A stretch of 64,000 nucleotides of DNA, taken from the NCBI GenBank assembly GCA_047967505.1, contig CM106541.1; one strand, given 5' to 3'. Position numbers and translations under genes: made by a program. Positions within the stretch are counted from its first letter, which is position 1; every line of letters begins with the position of its first letter. Below the pieces are notes generated by a model, which saw only the letters and a list, made by a program, of their open reading frames with translations, had not been told where the DNA came from and searched no databases. Source of the stretch: Dipteris shenzhenensis (lineage: Eukaryota > Polypodiophyta > Polypodiopsida > Gleicheniales). Of this stretch, positions 32,620-42,721 are shown one piece after another.

Positions 32620-32870
32620 ACTTGTTGCTCGAGGGATTTTCAAGTCAATTCAATTGGGATTTTTGATGGTTGGGCATACACATGAGGATATTGATGCAAT
32701 GTTTACAGGTTTTCAGAGAGGTTAAGAACTAGCCAAACATTGACATTTGCACATATCATGGATACTTTTAGACAATGTGAGGAGTCTTCTCCAATCATGC
32801 CATTTTTGGTAACGGAAGTCCCTGATTTCAAGAGCTATGTTGATGGATGCCTAAGCGATGGGAAAGATTC
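32620..32870 (+). pseudogene. DUF7869-like fragment (copy A)
   Basis: It reads LVARGIFKSIQLGFLMVGHTHEDIDAMF, then after a stop and frame shift QTLTFAHIMDTFRQCEESS and VPDFKSYVDGCL. The GHTHEDID block is the conserved core of proteins annotated DUF7869, found in plant, algal and animal transposon-like genes. A related fragment is at 54126-54440. Truncated on the left by the satellite and on the right by copia-leader debris. Confidence 0.6.
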
Positions 32871-32884
32871 TTTAGTGGGACACT

Positions 32885-33735
32885 CAAAGCCTCTCCAAAG
32901 CTTTACAAGGCTTCATATGGCAATAAATATGACCAATAGCAGAGAGGGCTTTACAAAGTATTTTATAGCAATAAATGTGAGAAATAGCCTAGAAGGCTTT
33001 GAAAGGCTTAAATATTTATACAAATGTAAGAAAATTAGCCAATAAAGCTTTACAATGAAATAAAATGCCCACTCTAGTGATAAAGCTCCAATCTTCCTGA
33101 TGACATGTAATCTGTCCATCCATTGATATCTGTGCACTGATACCCTACTGATGCAATCCACCCACTAAAAACTATTCCATTGATATCCACTTATGCAGCC
33201 CACTGATACTCATTAAATAGTGAATGGTCGGGTTTAATACAAGGCGCTTCATATGGCAATAAATGTGAAAAATAGCCTAGAAGGCTTTACAAGGTTTTTT
33301 ATGACAATAAATGAGCTTTAATATTTGTACAAATGCAATAAAAATAACCAATAAAGATTTACAATGAAATAAAATGACCACTATAGTCATCAAGCTCCAA
33401 TATGCCCCATGACATGTAATCTGTCCACTGATATCTACTATCTACTCATGCAATCTGCCCACTGATAAACTTCTTGGTAAATTTGAAGGGTCTTATTAAA
33501 TAGCATGTTATGAGTGTGAAACCACATGTGAGTGAAGGGATTGACAACGATTAGGAACTATTAAGAAAAATTTGAGCATGGCTTCGATTGGCAACTTGGA
33601 GAATTGTCTCTCCTCTAAGGCAATCTAATCTATGCTAAACCAACCATCAAAGCGGAGAAAAGCAATAAATAATTTCTTTTTCTGTGTTCATTTAATGTAC
33701 TGGGGTTTAAGAGGCTTAAATATGCAAAAGAAGGG
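32885..33735 (-). mobile_element. Remnant of copia 1-family leader
   Basis: Shares GGCTTTACAA repeats, TGAAACC(A/G)...ATGTGAG, GGCATGGCTT(A/C)GATTGGCAACTTGG-like sequence and AAACCAACCATCAA with 10400-10800, in the same orientation. No LTR or coding sequence is attached, so it is a decayed fragment. Confidence 0.65.
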
Positions 33736-34270
33736 GTTTTGATGTAGAGGCTAAACCTGCATGTGAGAGAAATGAAGGGCAAGTATCTAAAGAAAAGTTA
33801 ACATTTTTCAATTTAAAAGATGAATATATATAAAAGTATTATCTCACCTTCAAAACAAACCATAAATTCACTCTTTTATAAATTTTTAAAAGTATAATAT
33901 AAAACATGTAAATATACAAAACTTTCTCTCTTTCCTCTGAACTCTCTCTCTCTCTCTCTCTCTCTCTCGACTCCTAATTCTCTCTGTAGCCATTGTCAAG
34001 ACACCTCATTCTCTCTCTTAATCTCTCTCTCTCTCTCAACTCTTATGTCTTTCCCTCTCTCTCCTCATCCCACTCATTCTCTTTCTCTCCCTCCCATGGC
34101 TGCTAGGATTTATCATTCTCTCTCTTTATCTCTCTCGACGAAATGAAGAGGAGGAAAGAGAGAGTAAATAAAGATGAGAGGAAACGGAGAGGAGAGGGGA
34201 GAGGAAATAAAAAGGAGAGGAAAGAGAGAGAGAGAGAGAGAGAAGAGAAAAAGAGAGGGAGAGGGGAGAC

Positions 34271-34315
<45 letters not shown>

Positions 34316-34560
34316 AGGGAGAGAGGAGACGAGAGAGATAGAGAAGAGATGAAAATTTAGAGAGGGATAGAGAGAGTAAGAATGAAAGAGATAGAAAATC
34401 TTACCAATGAGGAGGAGAAAGGAGTGGGCAACGATCAAGGAGGGATAAAGGAGAGATGTTTTGATGGAGGGATGTGGGAGCTACGATCAATGAGGAATAT
34501 TAGAGAAGAGATAGTGAAGGAGAATGTAAACGTGTGGAAACTTGCAAACAAAACTATCTA
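33736..34560. repeat. (CT)n and (GA)n microsatellite block
   Basis: CT-rich from about 33925 to 34135, including a pure (CT) run near 33943-33968, then GA-rich from 34141 to 34380 with pure (GA) runs. The two halves are roughly complementary, so single strands could fold back. Open frames here are low complexity. Nothing recognisable at 34380-34560. Confidence 0.85.
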
Positions 34561-34825
34561 TCTTGGTGTGTGATATGGTCGAAACTTAAACAAACAAAAT
34601 CATAAACCTTGGTGTTTGAAAAGAGAAACATGTGGAAACTTGAATTTCAAATTTCTTGCCTTTTTTAAAATGATGAACCCTTGTGTTTGAAAAGACAAAC
34701 ATGTGGAAACTTGAGAATTGTGTGAAAAGACAACCTTGTGTTTGAAAAGACAAACATGTGGAAACTTGAAAAGTGTGAAAAGACAAACGTGTGCAAAAAT
34801 GCAAACTTGTGGAAACTTGAATTTT
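34560..34825 (+). repeat. Degenerate ACATGTGGAAACTTG repeats
   Basis: The phrase (A)CATGTGGAAACTTG and CTTGTGTTTGAAAAGACAAA recur six or more times at irregular 15-60 bp spacing. No gene. Confidence 0.8.
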
Positions 34826-34829
34826 GAAT

Positions 34830-36000
34830 TTTTCTTTTTTTAAAAATTTAAAATGAGTTTCACTTTCATTTTCAATTTACTAGTTTAATTTCTCAATTAA
34901 AATTTTTGGAATATAGTAGAAAAAAATGCATTTTATGTTGGAATATAGAGAGTATAGATTCAAATTTATCACATTTTTGTAAATTTTAAAAGTAGTTTAA
35001 CTTACATTCGTATATTATTAGTTTCATTTATTTCTTTTTAGGGAGAATTAATATATTCTTCTATGTAAATATTGAATTTTTTATTTTAAGTCTTATTTTC
35101 TTAATTTTATGTTTAAATTTTTATATTTTTTCATAAACTTTAAGGTAAATTAAATTTATTTATATTTCAAATTTTTTGATTCAAACTAATAAGAATTTAC
35201 TTTGTCAAAATTTAGACTTCTTATGAATGTGAATTTTAAATTCTTATTAGTTTTAAGTTAAATTAATTTGAATTAAAAAAGGGTTTGGGGGTTTGGGTTT
35301 AAGGTTTGGAGATTGGGAGTTTAGGGTTTGGGAGTAGGGCTTAGGTGTTATGCAGGAGAAAATTCATCAATCCTTACTTCTCTTCTATAATTTAACTACA
35401 TCGATGAGGATGAGATGAGCTTAGCTCTTGAATGGGTTGAATTTAGGATAGAGAGAGAAAATAGATATGCCTTCCAGTGAGAGGCTTATTGTAACTTTTG
35501 GTGTTTTTCAACACCTTTATAAATATTGTGAGAGTTTGCTACTTCCACTTGTAACTTTTGAAAGTGTTTCCTAAACACTATTTTAAATATTAAGAGGGTT
35601 TACAATTGCTTAATCTTTTTTTTTTTGGTAACTTATCTCAAGCTTATTGTAACTTTTACTTTTAGTGTTTGTCAACACCTTTATAAATATGGCGAGAGTT
35701 TCCTTAATACTATAACTTTTGAAGGTGTCTATTAACACCATTAAATATTAAGAGAGTTTACAACTATTGAATCTTTTTTTTTCGTGTAACTTATCTAGGC
35801 TGCGTTAAATTTTATAATTTTAGTTTCATCTCCTTTAAAAATATATTTAAAAATGCTTGTTTTTATGTTTTTATATGTGCTTTGAAGATTGGGTTTTTCT
35901 TGAATTTTATCTGAAAACTAGTCCAAAAGTATATGTAAAAATGAATTTGTACATTGACAAGTCCAAAATTAATGAAGTAAGCATGACGACTAGCATCTGG
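34830..36000. other. AT-rich stretch with a ~160-bp direct duplication
   Basis: No gene. 35280-35350 holds a degenerate GGGTTTGGG tract. Segments at about 35488-35640 and 35645-35800 are direct copies sharing TTATTGTAACTTTT, TTT(T/G)TCAACACCTTTATAAATAT and AATATTAAGAG. Confidence 0.6.
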
Positions 36001-36008
36001 TACTGGTG

Positions 36009-36265
36009 CTCAGGGGGTTCAACTTTAAAAATTTTAGTGTACCACATGCATTCAAAAGGATGGGTATTTTAATCCCACTTTTGGGAAAATTTTCAAAGGT
36101 TTACAATAACAGGAGGGGGTTTTTTATTCAAATTTATTTAAAAATCCGTTAATCATATGTAAAGAGGGGTGGTTTTATTGGGGAAAAAAATCTAATTGAG
36201 GGTTTTTTTTAATACCCCTTGAATGTACGTGATACCTAAGATTTCTTAGTGGTGCACCCCCCGAG
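36009..36265. mobile_element. MITE 2 (8-bp target duplication TACTGGTG)
   Basis: A 257-bp element with inverted ends CTCAGGGGGTTCAAC and CTCGGGGGGTGCACC, flanked by perfect TACTGGTG at 36001-36008 and 36266-36273. Its core is related to MITE 3 (GTAAAGAGGGGTGGTTTTATT in both) but not to MITE 1, which shares only the ends. No open frame. Confidence 0.92.
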
Positions 36266-36419
36266 TACTGGTGGTACATCTCCATAAAACTGCAAGTGGC
36301 ACATGATGATATGGCATTGATGATGAACCTCTTGCTTGTGAGGCATGCAAGGACAAGGCAGTCTCTCACAAAGCCACTTTGCACTTCTAGGGTATGGCCT
36401 CTTTGTCACTACTCACCCT

Positions 36420-36835
36420 CTCCACCTGAACACATCCAAAACCATCCCACAAAGCTAAGTCAAACCCCCCAAAAATCACAAATTCCCACAAACCCCCTAA
36501 ACCCTAAACCCCTTGAACCCTTAAAACCCCCCTAAACCCCCAAAACCTCGCTGAACTCCCAAAATCTTCAAACACCCCCCAAACCCCCCCTAAACCCCTA
36601 AAACCTTAAACCCCCCATAAATCCCCAAAACCCCCTGGCCTCCCCAAACCCCCCAAATGCCAAAACCCTAAACCCCCTTGAGACCCCAAAACCCCAAGAA
36701 TCTCCCAAGACCCCCTACACCCCCCAAAACCCTAACCCCCCTTGCAACCCCTTGAATCCCCAAAACCTCCCCAAACTCCCTAAACCTCATAAAACCCCCA
36801 AAACCCCAAAACCTAAAGCCCCTAGACCCCCTATT
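36420..36835 (+). repeat. Degenerate CCCTAAA/ACCCCC telomere-type tract
   Basis: About 400 bp of AACCCC(C/T)(A/T)AA-like units on the plus strand, related to the plant telomere repeat but heavily diverged. A G-strand tract lies at 40570-41015. Confidence 0.8.
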
Positions 36836-36839
36836 CTGG

Positions 36840-37330
36840 TAGTATGGGTGCCAATATATACCAACATCGATGCCAACTCTCGTACTGACTTTGTCTATTA
36901 TTGTGTACTAACGCTCATACCATCGGATATGCTGATAATTTTGCAAAATCCCCCCCCTTTCCCACGATGCCATTTGCATTTTTTCTCCCTCCTTCCTCCT
37001 CGATTTCCATCCTCCCACCTCTCTACAAATCTCACTCCCCCTTCCTACCTCTCCATCCTCTCTATCAATATCCCGCTCTAGCTCCAAGAGTTTCAAGATC
37101 TCCTCTCTCTTTTTTCTCAAGGTAAGAAATTCTCTTATCTCCCTCTCTCTATTTCAAGTTCTTTTGCTTTTATTGTTGTTTCTCACCCTTTCCCTTACCT
37201 TTCCCTCCCCCTCTCCTCTACTCTCTCTCTATTTCCCTTATGTTTCCCTCCCCCTTTTCTCTACTTTCTCTCACAAGCATAAAAGGAAGGAACAAAGAAA
37301 GAAAAAAGAACCATGAAAGAGATGAGTAGG
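36840..37330. other. Pyrimidine-rich stretch, no gene
   Basis: CT-rich sequence with CCTCTCTC and TTTCCCTCCCC(C/T) repeated near 37140-37270. Nothing coding. Confidence 0.6.
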
Positions 37331-37332
37331 AT

Positions 37333-38170
37333 TCAAGCTTTACCTCTTCTTTCCATCCTTTTCTTCAGTTTGTAGGCTTCTCCTCGTTTCCTCATCATTC
37401 CTTTGGTGTGTTGCTCCTTCAAACTCTTGGGAAGACTCACTAGTTTGTAGGCTTTTTCTTGTCTCCTCTTCATTCCTCTCATTTTTACTCTCCTTCCTTT
37501 CCTCGCTTTCTCTCCTCTCTTATTCTCTTTCTCTGCTCTCTTTGGGACATGCACAAATGCTTTAGAACCAAAATCCCTTAGATGGGAAATTATCAGCTTC
37601 TTACCAGAGTAAGCCTCATATGGAGTCTTGTTGTCCACGGCTTTTGTTTTTGTTCTGTTGAGGATGTTGACCATAGTAGGCTCTTGCGAGATTCTTCCTG
37701 CTCAACATGGCTAAACTTGTCCCAACGATGGTCATGTGTTTGCATTCAGCAACGCCTTTTTGCTGAGTCTTCTAATTCCATGCCTCTTGTAGTATTTGTT
37801 AAACTCCCTGGAAGTGAACTCTCCACCTCTATCGGTGCAGAAAGTTTTGACTTCGTCCCCTGATTCCTTTTCTAGCATCATGGCTCTCCATTGTCAAAAC
37901 CTTGAGTAAGCTTGAGACTTCTAAGCCAGGTAGTTAACCCAAGTCATTTGGCTGAAATAATCAATGAATAAAAGAGAATACCTAAAACCTTCGAATGAGT
38001 TGGTTGACATTAGGATGCATATGTCGAAGTACACCAACTGTAGCGGTTTGTTGGTCCGTGTAGAGGCCTCATTTGGAAAAAAATTCATGTGTTGCTTGCC
38101 CTCCAAGCAAGCTTTGTTGACATGATCAATGCATGAACTATCGATGGAAGTCCATCCACCATTTTGGACT
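37333..38170 (-). pseudogene. Ty1/copia integrase remnant
   Basis: On the minus strand the order is: end of the gag-pre-integrase region (GLPSI, then ACLEGKQHMNFFPNEAS), integrase core start (PLQLVYFDI and YSLLFIDYFSQMTWV), CTDRGGEFTSREFN with the second catalytic aspartate, then KTPYEAYSGKK and HLRDFGSKAFVHVPK. The middle part has stops. At both ends it runs into purine-rich repeats (on this strand), so the flanking gag and RT are gone. It differs from the integrase at 63230 and so represents another copia lineage. Confidence 0.85.
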
Positions 38171-38790
38171 TCTCTCTTTCCCTCCCTTTTCCTATCATTT
38201 CCCCTCTTTCTCTTCTCTCCTTTATTTCCTCTCTTTTCCCCTCTTTCTCTTCTCTCCTCTCTTTTCCTCTCTTTCTCTTCTTTCTTTCTTCTCTCTCTCC
38301 TCTCTTTCTCTCCTCTCTTTTCCCTCTCTTTACCTCTCTTTTCCCTCTCTTTCCCTCTCTTTTCCTCTCTTTTGTTCTCTTTCTCTCCTTTCTCTCCTCT
38401 CTTTCCTCTCTTTTCTTCTCTTTTTCTCCTCTCCTTTCTCTCTTTCTCTCCTCTTGTTTCCTCTTTTTTCTTCTCCTTCTCTCCTTTATTTCCTCTCTTT
38501 CTCTCCTCGCTTTCCCTCTCTTTTTTTCTTTTTTATCTCCTTTGTTTTCTCTGTTTTCTCTCTTTCTATCCTCTCCATCTTTTCGTGTTTTTGCATTTCC
38601 TCTTTTTCGTATTTTTTCTTTTTTTCTTTTTTGCTTTTCCGTCTTTTCGTTTTTTTTCTTTTTTGATTTTTCGGCTTTCCGCATCTCCACTTTTTCGCAT
38701 TTTTGCATTTTCGCTTTTTCATCTTTCTGCAGTTTTGCTTTTTCCTATTCCGTGTTTTTGGCTTTTCTCTTCTCTACATTTGTCTTTTTG
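38160..38790 (+). repeat. Pyrimidine-rich minisatellite
   Basis: About 560 bp of CTCTCTTTTCC/CTTTCTCTCCT repeats, then TTTTTCGCATTTT-like units. All three frames are open on the plus strand only because the composition lacks stops; not genes. Confidence 0.9.
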
Positions 38791-39900
38791 AATGTAATAT
38801 TTATTTATTCATTTTGTTTTTCTTCTGCACCTAAGTATTTATTGTTTTTTCTACTTCTTATTCTACTCGAGGGGTTTCACCTCCAAAAAATTTAGTATAC
38901 CACATTCATTCAAAAGGAGGGGTATTTTAATTCCACTTTTGGAAAAAATTTAACAGGATCACAATAATAGAAGGGGCTCTTTAATTCAAATTTAGGGGAA
39001 AATCTATTAGTTCATAAGTAAAGAGGGGTGGTTTTATTGGGGGAATTATTTTTAGTTGAGGGGTTTTTTAAATACCCCTTGAACGCATGTGATACCTAGG
39101 ATTTGTTAGTAGTGCACCCTCCAAGTTATTATGTTTCTTTGTTTGTGATGGTGTCCATTGCTTGTCCATTCTCATTAAATTAGCCATGTCATCACGTCAT
39201 ATATCCGGAGAGAAGACTCTTTGTGAACAGACTCCTCATGAGAAGACTCCTCGTAGGAGAAGATATCATGGACTCTGCAGTCTAGAGGACTTCGATCCCC
39301 CTCAACAGACTCCTCAACAAACTGTACAAAGCAAAGGTCTTTCTGTCTTTTCTTTCTCTCCTCTCTTTCCTCTTTTTCACCTTTCCTCTCTTTTTTCATT
39401 TCCCACTTTCCCATCTTTCCACATTTTTCACCTTTTCTTTCCTACTATCTTTTTGTCTTTTCGTTTTTTCTTCTTTCTGTGTTTCCGCATTTTTGTATTT
39501 CTACTTTTCCACCTTTTCTCTCATTCCACTTTTCTTCTTCTTTTTCTTTTCCTTCTTTCTACCGTTCCTCTCTTTCCACTTTTCCACCATTCCTCTCTTT
39601 CTTCATGAAAATATTTATTTATTCATTTTATTTTTCTTTTGCATGTAAGTATTTATTAAATTTTTTGCTTCTTATTTGATTTTATTATTTGTGTTTGTGT
39701 CCATTGCTTGTCCAATCCCATTAATTTATTAGCCATGTCATCACGTAGCATAAGTGAAGAGTAGACTCTGAGTGAGCAAACTCCCCATGATCATCAAACT
39801 CCTCGTAGGTGGAAAGAGAATGGACTCTATAATCCAGAGGACTTTCATTCCACTCAGCAGACCCCTCAACAGACTCATTAACAAAATCCTTGTATAGTAG
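38791..39900 (+). repeat. Two copies of a ~550-bp unit, one carrying MITE 3
   Basis: The phrases ATATTTATTTATTCATTTT...TAAGTATTTATT, GTGTCCATTGCTTGTCCA and TTAGCCATGTCATCACGT occur in the same order at 38791-39200 and 39609-39750, with CT-rich sequence between. The second copy lacks MITE 3 and so gives the pre-insertion arrangement. Both carry CAGAC(T/C)CCTCAACA(G/A)AC-rich coding-like sequence. The parent element is not identified. Confidence 0.7.
38866..39125. mobile_element. MITE 3
   Basis: A 260-bp relative of MITE 2, with ends CTCGAGGGGTTTCACC and inverted CTTGGAGGGTGCACTA. Flanks TTATTCTA and TTATTATG are partly matching, consistent with an aged 8-bp duplication. The sister unit at about 39660-39700 lacks it. 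Confidence 0.8.
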
Positions 39901-40077
39901 GACCCATGGCTTTGCAAGTCTAGAGGATTTTATCGCATCCATGAGCCCCGAGGAGCTAGATAGATACTTCTCTCTCATTTCCTCTCATAGGACCTCCACT
40001 CTTCCCTCTCCTGCACTATTTGAGGGTAGATCAGGGCCATCAACATCTCTTCCTACTAGACAGTCCCATACGCTATT

Positions 40078-40465
40078 TTAGCTTTCGAGGGATTGGCTCG
40101 ACGTCATAAGTCCAAGAAGAGTAAGAAGGGTCATGGCTGGTGGGATGGGAGATGGCGGCCAAGTATGCACACTCCTAGTGCTCGAGATCTCCCCCCTTAT
40201 GAAACGGAGTTCTAGTATGGCCCCTTGCCCACCCCCATCATAGGCCGCACCTCCCCCCCCACTCCTCACTTTGGCACCCCTTGCTCCGATCCTTAGTTCT
40301 AGCTCTGCTACTGCCACTGTGAGCTCGGGCTCTGCTACTCCCTCCACTCGCATGCTTCAAACCACATTCTTTTCCTGAGGACCTCTTGATGCTTGTGCTT
40401 GCTTTTGCTCTTGCTCCTCCTTTTGCTTCTCCTCCTGCTCTTCCTTGTTGAAATGAGAGAAACAA
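40078..40465 (-). pseudogene. Unidentified minus-strand coding region
   Basis: Downstream of a promoter-like region, minus-strand sequence from about 40465 reads as a Lys/Glu/Gln-rich start (KEEQEEKQKEEQEQKQ) and then a 91-codon frame (VEPELTVAVAELELR, a Gly run, WPPSPIPPAM). It could be the 5' end of a retrotransposon gag, but no domain is recognisable. A rival plus-strand reading exists at 39890-40080. Confidence 0.3.
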
Positions 40466-40469
40466 TGAG

Positions 40470-40560
40470 AGGAGGAGAGTATATATAAGAAAAACTAGGG
40501 TTTTAAGTGGTTCTCTCTCATTGGTCCTTCTATATCATTATCTCCTCTCCCATTGGCCTC
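40470..40560 (-). promoter_or_regulatory. Promoter-like region on the minus strand
   Basis: On the minus strand, in order: two CCAAT boxes (near 40550 and 40530), a telobox-like AAACCCTAG (about 40500) and TATATATA (about 40482-40490), about 20-30 bp before a purine-rich leader. Suggestive only. Confidence 0.4.
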
Positions 40561-40569
40561 TCCATCACA

Positions 40570-41015
40570 TTGTTTAGGAATTAGGGGTTAGGGTTTTGGT
40601 TTAGGGTTTTGAGATTAGGGATTAGGGGTTAGGGTTTATGGATTAGGATTTAGGGGTTTAGGATTTAGGTTTAGGTATTAGGGTTTAGGGTATAAGGGAT
40701 AGAATTTAGGAATTAGGGTTTTGGGATTAAGGTTTTGGGATTAGGGATTAGGGGTTAGGGTTTACAGATTAGGATTTAGGGGTTTAGGATTTAGGTTTAG
40801 GGATTAGGGTTTAGGATTTAGGGCTTAGGGTTTAGGAATTAGGAGTTAGCGTTTAGGAATTAGGGATTAAGGTATAGAATTTAGGGTCTTAAGGGCTAGG
40901 ATTAGGATTTAGGAAGGGCTAGGATTAGGATTTAGGGTTTAGAAAGGAATGGTTTCAAGGGCTAAATTAGGATTTAGGGTTTGGGGATTGGAGGTTAGGG
41001 TTTAGGGTTTAGGGT
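40570..41015 (+). repeat. Degenerate TTTAGGG telomere-type tract
   Basis: About 450 bp of GGGTTTAGGGATTAGGGGTTA-like units on the plus strand, close to the plant telomere repeat but diverged. Orientation is opposite to the 36420-36835 tract. Confidence 0.88.
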
Positions 41016-41084
41016 TTAATTAATTTTTTTAACAAGATTTAGATTTCTAAATAATTAATAAAGTAGATTATTGAGAAGAGACTA

Positions 41085-41543
41085 ATGTTTTCTATAATGG
41101 TTGTTACAGCTTGTTTGCAAAGGAAACTCATAAAGGAGATGGCTACAAAATTTATTCCGGGGATAGAGGTGATTCTATGTTGCAAAAGAGAAGTAGTTAC
41201 ATTTGCTACAATGAATGAAAGTGATTCAAATTCTATTTGTCACTTTAAAAGACTTGGCGAAGATAAGGTGGCGGTTATCGTATCAAGGATTCTTAGTGCA
41301 CATGTTGAGCTAAAGCATAAGTGTGGGGATATGGAAATCCTTGGAGATGTTATGCTCTATAATACTTCCAACAAAGCATTTCTTGCATGGGACAGAGATG
41401 AGACTTATCCAACACATGTCATTAGGAATACAAAGTGCATATCTTTGGATTTTAGAGTGGGAGATATTTTACAAATGTTATCATTTGCAAATAAGAATGT
41501 AGCAGAAGGTCAAGTCTTGGGATTTGAACAAGTGGAACACTAG
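41085..41543 (+). CDS. Hypothetical protein fragment, 152 codons open
   Basis: An open frame with sober composition, so likely coding or recently so: FIPGIEVILCCKREVVTFATM, then EDKVAVIVSRILSAHVELKHKCG, GDVMLYNTSNKAFLAWDRDETYP and DFRVGDILQMLSF. I do not recognise a domain. In plant genomes such blocks are often part of transposon accessory proteins. It lies between a telomere-type tract and truncated CACTA copy 3, with similar coding-like residues continuing to 41680 after the stop at 41541. No promoter is visible. Confidence 0.4.
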   Translation: MFSIMVVTACLQRKLIKEMATKFIPGIEVILCCKREVVTFATMNESDSNSICHFKRLGEDKVAVIVSRILSAHVELKHKCGDMEILGDVMLYNTSNKAFLAWDRDETYPTHVIRNTKCISLDFRVGDILQMLSFANKNVAEGQVLGFEQVEH

Positions 41544-41689
41544 ACATTTGTGCAGATGAGAATTCAAAAAGTTACTGATGATGGTATGGATGATAACTCA
41601 ATCTCATTGGTGGAATCTATTTCCTTTGAGCTCACATACCTAGAAATGAAAAAGTACAGCATATTAGCAATATGCATTCAAACTTGCAT

Positions 41690-42720
41690 GGAGCATTGAT
41701 ATGCATCATATGTAGTATCATGTAAAGTACCTCACAACCTCACCCATCTTGTAAATACAATCTTTCATGTCCTTCGATGCACTACGTGAAATGCTAGTAG
41801 GTAGTATGAACTGAACCCATGAGGAGGTGGTTGATTAGTTGCTTATAACTATTCACTCACAAATTTGAAAGGAAAAAGATATTATGCACATAAAATACTT
41901 ACTTGGAGCATCTTGTGCCAATCATGAGATTTCAAGCCATATAATTGCTCTACACCTCTTTTCTTGCTCTTTGTAAAGGCTCCCTTCAAACACCTCATGC
42001 ATCCAGTGGGAGTACGAATTGTAGTAATAGCGCACTTCACCGTCACCATCTCTAGCTTTGATAACATTCACGGTGCACGAGGTAAAAAAACACGCCCATT
42101 TGGTCTCTCTTGAGGCCAAGCTTCACGCATCCTCCCTGTGGTACGTAGATCCTCCCTTATGCTTGTGGAATCTCGTGTCCCATTCAAATGCTCCCAAATG
42201 GTAGATGCCACATTCTTGAAGATATGCATGGGATCAAGCAGGTGATTGATCTTGAGGTGGGACCAATATGGTAAATGGTAAAAGATAGAGTATCTAAACA
42301 AAATAAAGCGTTAGCGGGCAATCTTTACTTCCAGCCAATATAGCCAATCTTTACTTCTAGCCAATAGTTACAAACCCTTACTGGCTCATGCCAAGTGGTA
42401 GAGGAGTCGTGGAACCGTCCCAAATTCTCATCCAATCTCCTGTGGTGAGTGATTGTGGGAGGACTTCATTCCAAGGGGCAACATATCTAGGATGATCAGG
42501 TGGGAGAAATCGATGGTGATTCTCATAGATGACCTTATTCAATGCGTCTGCCCGTGAGGCAACTAGCGAAGGACCACAAACAGGACATGCATGGTAACCC
42601 GGTGTAGTGAGATCTGAACAATAGACGCAATTAAGAGTTGAAGGTGGGTTTATGGTGCCACATCCTTTGTCTATTCATAATTAGAAGTGCAATGCTTACC
42701 TAAACACTCGCCATAGCCTG
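41690..42720 (-). pseudogene. tnp2 fragment of CACTA copy 3
   Basis: Contains the YHLPYWSHLKINHLLDPMHI block and the KGAFTKSKKRG end as in 13496-13915, then upstream exons with GYHACPVCGPS and THHRFLPPDHP. Near 42640 the sequence ACCCACCTTCAACTCTTAAT (inverse strand) is the uninterrupted form of the site occupied by copia 1 in copy 1. Confidence 0.9.
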
Positions 42721-42721
42721 G

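Noticed and set aside
35280-35345. Telomeric repeat tract
   Set aside because: Too short and too irregular (GGGTTTGGG) to call.
38085-38895. Overlapping 177-243 codon frames on both strands
   Set aside because: Pyrimidine-rich minisatellite translated in all frames; no sober sequence.
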